Assembly: GCA_050247235.1 (NCBI GenBank)
Contig: JBFWUN010000014.1
Coordinates: 1-64,000, forward strand
Direction of reading: 5' to 3'
Source of the DNA: CAIKBL01 sp050247235
GTDB lineage: Bacteria > Pseudomonadota > Gammaproteobacteria > Ga0077536
Length of the DNA: 64,000 bases
Part shown: positions 1 through 7,419 of the stretch, one piece after another
Layout: each line of letters starts with the position of its first letter
How positions within the stretch are numbered: the first letter of the stretch is position 1
Program-made: the position numbers and the translations under genes
The notes under the pieces: generated by a model
What the model was told of the DNA's origin: nothing
Databases searched by the model: none
Seen by the model: only the letters and a program-made list of their open reading frames with translations

Positions 1-678
1 GTCGTGCATCACGTCGGTGACCATCGGGGTTCCGTCGTAGTCGAGCTGCACCGCGGCGGGACCGTTCGGCATCAGCCGCTGGGCCGACCAGCCGCAGCCG
101 CCGGCGTCGAGCGACTCGTCGAGGAGCCGGCACATCTCGGCTTCCTCCGCGGCGGTGGGCTTGCGGCCTGCCTTCGCGGCCTCGAGACCCAGTACCCAGA
201 CGAGGATCGGACCCACCGGCACGTACGGCAGCAGGTTGATGGCCTTGGGCGCGCGGTCCACGGAGTTCATGAATTCGGGGAACGTGATCCAGTCCCACGG
301 CATGCCCGCCTTCATCGCGGCGTAGGGGACCGCTTCCACACGCGTCATGCTGAGCATCGCGCGTTCCCGCTCCTCGGGGCGCACCGGCGCGAACCCGAAT
401 CCGCAGTTGCCGATCACGGCTGACGTGACACCGTGCCAGCTGGACAGCGTGCAGTAGGGATCCCAGAAGAGTTGCGCGTCGTAGTGCGTGTGGAGATCCA
501 CGAAGCCGGGCGCGACGATCAGGCCGCTCGCGTCGATCACGCGGCGTGCGGCATGGGCGGGGATCTGGCCGATCTCCGCGATCCGTCCCTGCCGAATGCC
601 GATGTCGCCGCGGTATCGCGGCAGGCGCGTGCCATCGATGATGAGACCGTTCCTGATGACGGTGTCGAACTCAGCCAT
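1..678 (-). CDS. N-acyl-D-amino-acid deacylase-like amidohydrolase, C-terminus outside window
   Basis: Reading in from base 678 the minus strand gives 226 uninterrupted codons starting MAEFDTVIRNGLIIDGT, then GDIGIRQGRIAEIG, the opening beta-sandwich of the amidohydrolase superfamily. The first metal motif is at residues 59-68, FVDLHTHYDA (H63, H65), followed by a GNCGFGFAPVRPEERE stretch that I associate with the D-aminoacylase/N-acyl-D-amino-acid deacylase branch. These are metal-dependent cytoplasmic enzymes that deacylate N-acyl-D-amino acids, but the branch is functionally broad and the substrate cannot be read from this half. The start is the ATG preceded by a CAGGAG Shine-Dalgarno. The gene runs off the window, so the catalytic Asp and the later metal ligands are not visible. 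Not disrupted in the visible part. Confidence 0.85.
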   Translation of the reverse strand, partial: MAEFDTVIRNGLIIDGTRLPRYRGDIGIRQGRIAEIGQIPAHAARRVIDASGLIVAPGFVDLHTHYDAQLFWDPYCTLSSWHGVTSAVIGNCGFGFAPVRPEERERAMLSMTRVEAVPYAAMKAGMPWDWITFPEFMNSVDRAPKAINLLPYVPVGPILVWVLGLEAAKAGRKPTAAEEAEMCRLLDESLDAGGCGWSAQRLMPNGPAAVQLDYDGTPMVTDVMHD

Positions 679-854
679 GGGGTGGCTCCTGCTCCGGGTT
701 CGCGCCGCGCGTGTGCGCACGGGTGGCGGGTGGTGACCGCGCGGGCGCGCGGCTTCGCTCGAAGGATATACCGGGCCGCCGTGCCCGCGGTAGCCGGGAT
801 CGCGGGCGCCTTCGCGCTTGTAGGACTGGCGGAAACGCGCGCCGCCGGGCGCCG

Positions 855-2687
855 TCAGCGGCGTGAGCGTGCGGGGACTTCGCCGTCCGTCGCGATATGC
901 CGCGCGTGGAACAGCTCGGCGAGTTCGTTACCCATGTACTTGCGCAGCAGCGGCAGTTCCGTGCGTCGCATATCGACCCACAGCAGGCAGTCGATGGAGT
1001 TGCCGAAATCGCAGTCGATGTTGAAGCCCAGGATCTGCCCGCCCAGCTTGAGATACTGGCGCAGCAGCACCGGCACGCCGCGATCGTTCGGCTCCACGGT
1101 GCCGAGGAGATCGGCGACGAGTTTCAGATCTCCGCTGTCGAGGTCGACGATGTCCGCCGCCTCGTGTTCCTTCGGTCGGAACGGGCGACGCGGCTTCACG
1201 AGGCTCGCCCGCACCGTCTCGAACTTGTGATGGCGCAGGAAGCGCACCAGGATCTGCTGCGAGATCGGATGGTAGTCGTTGCTGATGCTGACGGGCCCGA
1301 ACAGCACGGTGTAGCGCGGGCGTTGCGCAAGGTAGGTCGCGATACCCTTCCACAGCAGCAGCAGCGCGGAGTAACTGCGCTGATAGGCGGGGGCCACGAA
1401 CGAACGGCCCACTTCGATCGCAGTCTCCAATCCGACCTGCAGTTCCGGGGCGAGCCGGAACAGCGAATGCACGTACAGGCCCTTGGGGCCGTACTGTCGC
1501 AGGATCTCGTCCGCGTGACCGAGCCGGTACCCGCCGACAATCCGCTGCTTGTCGGAATCCCAGACGAACAGGTGCAGGTAGTAGCTGTCGTAGAGGTCGA
1601 CGTCGGAGCGTTTGCCGGTGCCTTCGCCGACTTCGCGGAACGAGATCTCGCGGAGCCGCCCGATTTCCTGCAGCAGCCACGGAATCTGCGCCGACTGCGC
1701 GTACCACACGTCGAACTGGCCGCTGCGCAGGATGCGCTGACCGGCGGGCAGGCTGGCCACTTCGGAGGCGAGCACGGCGGGGGCGATCGCATCTGCGAGC
1801 GCTTCCTCGGGACGCTTCGGTGAACCGGCACGCCCCAGCACGAAGCGCGGATTTGGACGCTCGGCGAGCAGGTAGGTTTTCGTGCGCAGGTAGCGAATCA
1901 CCTGCCGTCGATCCGGCAGGTCCATCAGCACGTCCCACGCGATGGGTGCCCCGAAGCGGATATCGACCACGCGGTCGCGCGCGTCCAGCATCTCGCGCGC
2001 GAGCAACGCGGTGCGCAGCCGCGGATGAACCATTCCTGCCGCCTGGAACAGCAGGCTGTTGCGGCCCGCGACGTGACACGGCACCACTGGCACGCGGGTC
2101 TGTGCGGCGAGCCGCGCGACACCCGCGTCCCATTCCGGATCGGTGACGCGCCGCTCGCGCCAGTCGAAACTCGATACCTCGCCGCCGGGAAACACCACCA
2201 GCAGACCGCCTGCGCGAAGCCATGCGAGCGCGGCGCGTACGGCACCCGTGTTGAAACGCCGCGCGTGGCCGCCACCGAACGGGTCCACCTGCAGGAACAG
2301 CGGCTCGAGCTCGCGGAACTTGGTGAGGAAGTGGTTCGCCATGAACCGCACGTCGGAGCGTCGCTGCAGCAGCACGTCCATCAGCAGCAGGCCGTCGAGC
2401 CCGCCGTGCGGGTGATTCGCCACCAGCAGGCAGCCGCCCTGCGCCGGGATCTCTTCCAGCTCGTGTGCTGCGAACGCCGGGGTGACACCGAGTTCCTGCA
2501 ATGCAAGCGAAGTAAAGTGCCGGGAATCGCGTGCGCGGGGGATCCGATGGTAGCGGCTCGTCAGCGCGTCCAGACCGAGCGCGCGGTCGGCCAGCCACGC
2601 AACCTTGCGTCGCAGGGCCGGTCGCCACGGGGGCAGGTACGGATCCACGGTGAACACGTCGCGCGCGGGCGGGGGAGTTTCAATCAT
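855..2687 (-). CDS. Bifunctional acyltransferase, PlsC-like domain fused to OlsB/hemolysin-type GNAT domain (OlsF-like)
   Basis: A 610-residue, two-domain protein. Residues about 75-280 are a lysophospholipid acyltransferase (PlsC-like) domain with the acyltransferase motif NHPHGGLDG at 91-99 and a later FPGGE at 167-171. Residues about 310-560 are a GNAT-type N-acyltransferase of the OlsB/hemolysin family with the hallmark EVGRSFVAPAYQ at 425-436 and LLLLWKGIATY. This O-acyl plus N-acyl fusion is the architecture of OlsF, which makes ornithine lipid from ornithine by N-acylation with a 3-hydroxy acyl chain and then O-acylation. By family inference it is a membrane-associated aminolipid synthase; ornithine as substrate is not proven. 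I chose ATG 2687; a longer frame would need a TTG at 2723. The divergent neighbour and the one after it are di-iron proteins, consistent with lipid modification. Confidence 0.75.
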   Translation of the reverse strand: MIETPPPARDVFTVDPYLPPWRPALRRKVAWLADRALGLDALTSRYHRIPRARDSRHFTSLALQELGVTPAFAAHELEEIPAQGGCLLVANHPHGGLDGLLLMDVLLQRRSDVRFMANHFLTKFRELEPLFLQVDPFGGGHARRFNTGAVRAALAWLRAGGLLVVFPGGEVSSFDWRERRVTDPEWDAGVARLAAQTRVPVVPCHVAGRNSLLFQAAGMVHPRLRTALLAREMLDARDRVVDIRFGAPIAWDVLMDLPDRRQVIRYLRTKTYLLAERPNPRFVLGRAGSPKRPEEALADAIAPAVLASEVASLPAGQRILRSGQFDVWYAQSAQIPWLLQEIGRLREISFREVGEGTGKRSDVDLYDSYYLHLFVWDSDKQRIVGGYRLGHADEILRQYGPKGLYVHSLFRLAPELQVGLETAIEVGRSFVAPAYQRSYSALLLLWKGIATYLAQRPRYTVLFGPVSISNDYHPISQQILVRFLRHHKFETVRASLVKPRRPFRPKEHEAADIVDLDSGDLKLVADLLGTVEPNDRGVPVLLRQYLKLGGQILGFNIDCDFGNSIDCLLWVDMRRTELPLLRKYMGNELAELFHARHIATDGEVPARSRR

Positions 2688-2738
2688 CGGAATTCTCGCG
2701 AGGGCACGCGGCGGCCCCGCCAATCGTATCCGACAGTT

Positions 2739-2744
2739 GTTACA
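2739..2744 (+). promoter_or_regulatory. Possible -10 element TACAAT
   Basis: TACAAT lies in the divergent gap between the acyltransferase and the ferritin-like gene. Transcription from it would start about at 2751, either just ahead of a tiny ORF at 2754 or as a roughly 140-nt leader for the gene at 2894. I see no convincing -35 element, so this is tentative. Confidence 0.3.
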
Positions 2745-2753
2745 ATCCAGCGC

Positions 2754-2897
2754 ATGACTGACGCCTCTCCAGCTGACGATGCCGCCGGGTTTCGGCGCAT
2801 CGCCTGGCCACGCCCGAATGGGCCGGCACTATACGCCCCCTGCCGCGACTGTAAACACGCAATCCCCGACGCCTCGACCGGAACCCTCGTGCCATGA
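2754..2897 (+). CDS. Possible 47-residue upstream peptide, unrecognised
   Basis: A short frame starts MTDASPADDAAGFRRIAW, contains a CRDC pair, and stops exactly across the next gene's start in an ATGA overlap. It begins only 10 bases after a TACAAT box, so any transcript from that box would be nearly leaderless. I recognise no family. The overlap geometry matches genuine coupled pairs elsewhere in the window, but a chance frame is quite possible at this G+C content. Confidence 0.2.
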   Translation: MTDASPADDAAGFRRIAWPRPNGPALYAPCRDCKHAIPDASTGTLVP

Positions 2898-3712
2898 CAC
2901 AGCAATGGAAGATCGCCGATCTCCCCTGGACACAGCTTGCGCCGGAGCTCGCGGACGCCGAGCTCGTCCAGACGGTGAAGACCGCCGCACTCGTCGAAGC
3001 GAACAGCGCCGATTATGTCACCTACCTGCGCAACGTGTTCCCCGACGACCCCGCGTTCCAGGCGGCCGCGGCGGCGTGGGGCGAGGAGGAAATCCAGCAC
3101 GGCGCGGCGCTCGCGCTGTGGGCGGAACGCGTCGATCCGACGTTCGACTTCGCCGCCAGCCTCGCGCGCTTCCGCGCCGGGTACCGGCTCCCGCTCGAAT
3201 CGACACAATCGGTGCGCGGGTCGCGTGCCGGCGAACTCGTCGCGCGCTGCGTCGTGGAATCGGGCACCTGTTCGTTCTACTCGGCGCTGCGCGACAGCAC
3301 GCGGGAACCGGTGCTGCGCGCGATCTGCCATCACATCGCGCAGGATGAAGCCGCGCACTACCGCCTGTTCCAGACGCACCTCCGCCGCTACCTCGCGGGC
3401 CAGCGGCTCGGCTTCTGGGCGCGCCTGCGCATCGCGCTCGGGCGAGTGCGGGAAACCGGCGATGACGAACTTGCCTACGCGTACCACGCTGCCAACCATG
3501 CTGGTGCGGCGGCCCCGCCATACGATCGTGCCGCCTGCGCACAGGCGTACTGGCGGCGTGCGATGAGACGTTACCAGCGTCGTCACGTGCAGAGCGCGGC
3601 GCACATGATCCTGCTTGCGGTGGACCTGAATCCCGGCCGGCGCTGGGCGCGCTGGGGCGTCGAGATCATCTGGCGACTGCTGCAATGGCGGCTTGCGCGC
3701 GTCCCTGCGTGA
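2894..3712 (+). CDS. Ferritin-like di-iron protein
   Basis: A 272-residue, largely helical protein carrying a complete set of four-helix-bundle di-iron ligands: E35, E66xxH69 (in WGEEEIQHGAAL), E122 (in VESGT) and E152xxH155 (in QDEAAHYRLF). This spacing fits the ferritin-like/acyl-ACP-desaturase fold, so an O2-activating oxidase, desaturase or hydroxylase is plausible; an iron-binding role cannot be excluded. There is no signal peptide, so it is probably cytoplasmic, possibly membrane-associated through its hydrophobic, basic C-terminus. It sits divergent to the OlsF-like gene and ends one base before the convergent fatty-acid-hydroxylase-like gene, which suggests a lipid substrate. No exact subfamily recognised. 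Confidence 0.7.
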   Translation: MTQQWKIADLPWTQLAPELADAELVQTVKTAALVEANSADYVTYLRNVFPDDPAFQAAAAAWGEEEIQHGAALALWAERVDPTFDFAASLARFRAGYRLPLESTQSVRGSRAGELVARCVVESGTCSFYSALRDSTREPVLRAICHHIAQDEAAHYRLFQTHLRRYLAGQRLGFWARLRIALGRVRETGDDELAYAYHAANHAGAAAPPYDRAACAQAYWRRAMRRYQRRHVQSAAHMILLAVDLNPGRRWARWGVEIIWRLLQWRLARVPA

Positions 3713-3713
3713 T

Positions 3714-4595
3714 TCACCCGCCACGCTGGTAGCGGCTCCACACGAACGGCATCCACAGCTGGCCCAGGAAATTCGCCGGCATCCGATCGCGGATGCCGAT
3801 CTCGGCGAGCTCCGAATCCGGGCGGTTCAGGAACGTGCCGAACAGCTGGTCCCACAGCATCAGGTTCTGCCCGTAATTCGAATTGCCTTCGGCCGGGTTG
3901 GTCGAATGATGCCAGCGATGGAGGTTGGGGGTGTTGAACACGCAGTTCAGCCAGCCGCAGCGCGTGGCGACATTGCAGTGCGTGAGGATCCCGATGTAGG
4001 CGGTGATCGCGCTGACCAGGATGATCGCGTCCATCGAGATGCCGCTCACCAGCAGGAATGGCACGCTCGCGAGCACGCTCAGGTTTGAATCCACGAAATG
4101 AAAGCGGCCGGTGTTCACCAGCCACAATCGGCGCACGCTGTGATGCACGGCATGGAAGCGCCACAGCAGCGGCCACTCGTGCGACCAGCGATGGGCCCAG
4201 TACAGGCCGAACTCGGCGGCGAGCAGCCCCACGGCTGCCTGCACGAGCAGCGGCTGCTCGGCCATGAACCCGCCGTCGCGCTGCTGGAAGAACGGCAGGC
4301 CCATCAGCTGGACGATCGTGAACTGCACCAGTCCCTTGTTCAGCAATGTGTGTCCGAGATCGGCCGGCACCTGTCCGTCGTCGCGCTGCCACGCCCGGCG
4401 ATACGGCAGCCAGCGCTCGAGCAGGAAGAGCCACAGCACGATCCACGCATAGGACAGGTTGAAGTACACCACTTCCGGCTTCAGCGGCAGGCCCGCAAGC
4501 GTGATGTCATGCGTCGCGCGGAAACCCAGGCTCAGGATGAGGCACGATGTGCCGAGCAGCAGCGGCCAGGCGGCCAGGCGGACGAGTTCGCGCAT
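3714..4595 (-). CDS. Fatty acid hydroxylase/sterol desaturase family membrane protein
   Basis: A 293-residue polytopic membrane protein with the three histidine clusters of the superfamily: H135xxxH139 (HRWSH), H148xxH151H152 (HAVHH) and H226xxH229H230 (HRWHH). Several hydrophobic helices precede and interrupt them (residues about 5-25, 48-62, 115-135 and 175-205). Members are membrane di-iron oxygenases that hydroxylate or desaturate lipids; the ornithine-lipid head-group hydroxylase OlsE belongs to this superfamily. With an OlsF-like synthase 1 kb away, aminolipid hydroxylation is a reasonable hypothesis. Sterol modification is possible, but no sterol-synthesis gene is visible. The ATG at 4595 is the only good start. 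Its stop lies one base from the stop of the convergent ferritin-like gene, leaving no room for a separate terminator. Confidence 0.85.
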   Translation of the reverse strand: MRELVRLAAWPLLLGTSCLILSLGFRATHDITLAGLPLKPEVVYFNLSYAWIVLWLFLLERWLPYRRAWQRDDGQVPADLGHTLLNKGLVQFTIVQLMGLPFFQQRDGGFMAEQPLLVQAAVGLLAAEFGLYWAHRWSHEWPLLWRFHAVHHSVRRLWLVNTGRFHFVDSNLSVLASVPFLLVSGISMDAIILVSAITAYIGILTHCNVATRCGWLNCVFNTPNLHRWHHSTNPAEGNSNYGQNLMLWDQLFGTFLNRPDSELAEIGIRDRMPANFLGQLWMPFVWSRYQRGG

Positions 4596-4626
4596 GGACT
4601 GTCGTCAGTGCTCCGCGGCGTGCGCG

Positions 4627-5349
4627 TCAGCGCGCCGGCGCTTCCTCTGCGGCGAGCGGAGTGGAATCCACCTCGCACCGGCTGCGGATTGCCGTGGAGA
4701 CCGAGTATTCGTCGCTCGCGCGATCGCGCGCGAGGCCGCAGACCACCGAGGTGTCGAGCTGGAGTCCGCCCTTCGCGGGCGCGATCAGGAACGTGTAACG
4801 CGGGCTGCAGTTGCCGCCGCATTGTTCGTAGAGCCTGCGACCCTCTTCGCCACGTCCCTGCGAGAACTCCATGACCCATTCATTCAGCTCCTCGACGGTC
4901 TTGAACGACTGGGACGGGAACGCGAACGGATGCTTGCCGGTGTCGCGCTCGAGCGTCAGGCACAGTGCCTGCTGTTGTGACTCGGGCAGAAACGATACCG
5001 GCGCGACCCGGTAGACGATCTGGGGGTTGCGCGCCGGGGCGCACCCGGCGGCGCAGCGCGGCGGTTCCTTGATCACCGTGGCATCGAGCGCCGAAGCGAG
5101 CAGCCGGGTCGCGACCGCCCGGATCGACTTGGGGTGCTCGGCGAGGTTGTACATGATGCCCGCGGAACTGGTCTGTTCGGCCAGCGGGGTCTCCCGGCTG
5201 GACTCCGCGCAGGCGGCGACGTCGCGCCCCGCGCCGTCGAGCGACGGTGCAGGAGCGTTCAGTTCGGATTCGATTTCGTCGGCGAGGATCGCAGGCGCCG
5301 GGAGACCGAGCGCGACGCCCCAGGCAAGGGCACGAATGAACGGATTGAT
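4627..5349 (-). CDS. Secreted cysteine-containing protein, unknown function, non-canonical start
   Basis: The frame encodes about 240 residues. If translation begins at the ATC codon at 5349, the product opens with M-N-P-F-I-R and a hydrophobic stretch ending APAILA-DE, a clean Sec signal peptide with cleavage after residue 23. No ATG, GTG or TTG sits at a sensible place in this frame, but GGGAG lies exactly 7 bases upstream of the ATC. The mature part has several Cys (CAAGC, CGGNC, RC near the end) and reads like a compact disulfide-stabilised envelope protein. I recognise no family. The real start may be ATC, ATT a few codons on, or a sequencing error of ATG. It lies between a membrane hydroxylase gene and an FHA gene on the same strand. 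Confidence 0.6.
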   Translation of the reverse strand: MNPFIRALAWGVALGLPAPAILADEIESELNAPAPSLDGAGRDVAACAESSRETPLAEQTSSAGIMYNLAEHPKSIRAVATRLLASALDATVIKEPPRCAAGCAPARNPQIVYRVAPVSFLPESQQQALCLTLERDTGKHPFAFPSQSFKTVEELNEWVMEFSQGRGEEGRRLYEQCGGNCSPRYTFLIAPAKGGLQLDTSVVCGLARDRASDEYSVSTAIRSRCEVDSTPLAAEEAPAR

Positions 5350-5356
5350 GAGACTG

Positions 5357-5361
5357 CTCCC
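5357..5361 (-). promoter_or_regulatory. Shine-Dalgarno GGGAG ahead of an ATC codon
   Basis: GGGAG on the minus strand with 7-base spacing to ATC at 5349. It supports initiation at that non-standard codon because the following residues form a complete signal peptide. Confidence 0.45.
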
Positions 5362-5408
5362 AGGATGATGGCCGGCGGCTCGGCTGCATCTTAATACGGA
5401 ACCAGGAC

Positions 5409-5888
5409 TTAACCGAAGGTGAACTCGCGGCCGGGCGCAGGGTGTCCCACCGCATCGCCGATGTGCACGTCGAACACCCAGCGGCTGCCGCGCGGCCCCG
5501 CAGCGACGATGTTCGAACCCGTTCGCAGGGACGCGTGCCGACGGGGTGACGCGCGCCCGATCGCGATACCGTTGACGCGCGTACCGAGGTCGCTGTCGAG
5601 GTCCAGTACCGACAGCCCGTCGCCGATGGCGAGGATGCAGAAATGCACCGGCGACAGCTGGTAGGGGTCGGTATCCGGCAGACACAGATCGACATGTCGC
5701 AGCGGCGCTTCGCCGCATGGACCAGGTGAGCGTCCGATTACGAACGGCAGCCGCAGCAGCCGCAGACCGTCCGCGGGCCAAGGTGACGATGGCGCGCGCT
5801 TCAGCCACAGGCGGATCGTGCACTGTGCCGGGCACGACATGCGAGAGAGGCGCGCCGGTCGCGGCGGCGCCGACGGGGCGCGGTCCAT
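5409..5888 (-). CDS. FHA-domain protein
   Basis: Up to 159 residues with a single forkhead-associated fold: LPFVIGRSPG (core Gly-Arg), a middle strand DTDPYQLSPVHFCI in place of the usual S-R-x-H, and LDLDSDLGTRVNGIAIG in place of the usual TNG loop. FHA domains bind phosphothreonine peptides; the altered SxxH (here SPVH) keeps a Ser and His, so binding may persist. The N-terminal 40 residues are Pro/Arg-rich and the start may instead be the ATG at 5840. No kinase is adjacent. A second FHA protein lies 1.5 kb downstream beyond a Rieske oxygenase, and a PP2C phosphatase and a third FHA protein occur at 53 kb. Cytoplasmic signalling adaptor by inference. Confidence 0.65.
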   Translation of the reverse strand: MDRAPSAPPRPARLSRMSCPAQCTIRLWLKRAPSSPWPADGLRLLRLPFVIGRSPGPCGEAPLRHVDLCLPDTDPYQLSPVHFCILAIGDGLSVLDLDSDLGTRVNGIAIGRASPRRHASLRTGSNIVAAGPRGSRWVFDVHIGDAVGHPAPGREFTFG

Positions 5889-6127
5889 GGCGTGAGGCTC
5901 TTGTTGTTCGTGTTGTTGTCATCGCGGGGCAGCGCTGTCGAGGCCGCCCGCACGTGCAGCGAGTTGTGCGCAGATATGCCGGCAGCCGCGGGCTGCCCGC
6001 ATCACCCGAATGCGGTAAGCCGCTTCGGTTCCCCCGCGGCCGCTCGCGGCATCCGCGGGTAGGCAGCGCTGCGACATGGCGCGAGAATGCGCGGGGAAAC
6101 TCGGCGCGACTGCGGGAGGCGCGTGGC

Positions 6128-7153
6128 ATGTTCATCCGGAACACGTGGTACGTGGCCGCCTGGTCACACGAAATTACCGCGCACGCGTTCCTGCCGCGGA
6201 CCATCGCGCAGGAGCCCGTGCTGTTCTACCGGCGGGAGAACGGGGAGGTGAACGCACTCCTCGACCGCTGCTGTCATCGCGGGGCGCCGCTGTCGCGCGG
6301 ACGGCGTGAAGGCGACAATGTACGCTGCCTCTACCACGGGCTGAGATTCGCACCCGACGGTGCGTGCGTGGAGATCCCCGCGCAGCCGCGTGTGCCGCCG
6401 CAGGCGCGCGTGCGCCGCTTTCCGGTCATCGAGCGCGATCGATGGGTCTGGATATGGATGGGCGATCCCGCGCGGGCGGATCCCGCGCTGATCCCCGCGA
6501 CTCCCTGGCTGGACGATCCCGGCTGGCGCTACGAGCCGGGGTACCTGCATTACCCGGTGGAATACCTGCTGATCGCCGACAACCTGCTCGACTTCTCGCA
6601 TCTGCCGTTCGTGCACCCGACCACGCTCGGCGGGTCCGAGGCGTACGCGGGGGTGCTGCCGAAGGTCGATCTGCTCGCGCGCGGCGTGCGGGTCACGCGC
6701 TGGCTGCTGGATCAGCCGCCGGCCCCGTACGTGTCAGCGATCCGGGACTGGCCGGGGAACGTGGATCGCTGGAATATCTATGACTTCCTGCTGCCCGGGG
6801 TACTGCTGATGGACTCCGGCAGCGCCCCGACCGGCACGGGCGCACCGGAGGGTCGCCGGCTGGAAGCCTGTGAGTTCCGCGGCTGCCAGGCCATCACGCC
6901 GGAGACCGCGCAATCGACTCACTATTTCTTCTGCCAGCCGCACAACTTCGGATTCGAGGTGCCGGGCCTGACGCAGGCGATCCACGAGAACGTGGTGGCC
7001 GCGTTCTTCGAAGATCAGGCGCTGATCAAGGCCCAGCGGGACACGCTGGCACTGGCGGGGGATTTCGAACCGATGCCGCTCGCGATCGATACGGCGCTGA
7101 TCCATTTTCGACGGCTGGTCGCGCGCGCCCTCGAAGCCGAGGCGGGCGCCTGA
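6128..7153 (+). CDS. Rieske [2Fe-2S] aromatic ring oxygenase / O-demethylase oxygenase subunit (VanA-like)
   Basis: A 341-residue protein. The N-terminal Rieske domain has C48xH50 (DRCCHRGAPLSRG) and C67xxH70 (CLYHGLRF). The catalytic domain carries the mononuclear iron site D155xxH158xxxxH163 (DFSHLPFVH). Length and motif order fit the vanillate O-demethylase oxygenase (VanA) group, which uses O2 and electrons from a separate ferredoxin reductase to demethylate or hydroxylate aromatic or other small substrates. No reductase partner (VanB-like) is next to it, so the substrate is open. I chose the ATG before FIRNTWYVAAW, where family similarity starts; the frame stays open upstream but that part is not protein-like. 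A hairpin terminator follows. Confidence 0.85.
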   Translation: MFIRNTWYVAAWSHEITAHAFLPRTIAQEPVLFYRRENGEVNALLDRCCHRGAPLSRGRREGDNVRCLYHGLRFAPDGACVEIPAQPRVPPQARVRRFPVIERDRWVWIWMGDPARADPALIPATPWLDDPGWRYEPGYLHYPVEYLLIADNLLDFSHLPFVHPTTLGGSEAYAGVLPKVDLLARGVRVTRWLLDQPPAPYVSAIRDWPGNVDRWNIYDFLLPGVLLMDSGSAPTGTGAPEGRRLEACEFRGCQAITPETAQSTHYFFCQPHNFGFEVPGLTQAIHENVVAAFFEDQALIKAQRDTLALAGDFEPMPLAIDTALIHFRRLVARALEAEAGA

Positions 7154-7157
7154 GACT

Positions 7158-7190
7158 GCCGGGTCGCATACGGAGAACCCCGGCTTTCTT
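7158..7190 (+). terminator. Rho-independent terminator after Rieske oxygenase gene
   Basis: A perfect 6-bp GC stem (GCCGGG at 7158-7163 pairing with CCCGGC at 7179-7184) closes a 15-base loop and is followed directly by TTTCTT. It begins five bases after the stop codon. Confidence 0.6.
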
Positions 7191-7288
7191 GCGCGCGATC
7201 ATGGCCCGGCGGGCACGCCGGACCGATGATCGGCACCTGCCCGCCAGTGGCGCCGGCAGCGGACCGTACGGCCGCCGCCGCTGCGGTC

Positions 7289-7315
7289 GCGGAATTCCGC
7301 ACAGTTATTTAGAAT
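7289..7315 (+). promoter_or_regulatory. Candidate promoter (TAGAAT) with 12-bp palindrome
   Basis: TAGAAT at 7310-7315 is a fair -10 box about 105 bases ahead of the FHA gene. A perfect palindrome GCGGAATTCCGC (7289-7300) occupies the position where the -35 element should be, which is a typical place for a repressor or activator site. No good -35 hexamer is seen. Confidence 0.4.
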
Positions 7316-7419
7316 CCGGATCGCGCGGCGGCCGAGCCGCGCGAGCGCTGCGGCATTCAACATTCCAGCCTGGACCACGCCCTCCCGGCAGTCCACCGCG
7401 CGCCAGCCCGAGGTGATGC

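Noticed and set aside
5717..6127. Upstream extension of the Rieske oxygenase frame
   Set aside because: Overlaps the divergent FHA gene and is Arg-rich without protein signal; family similarity begins at 6128.
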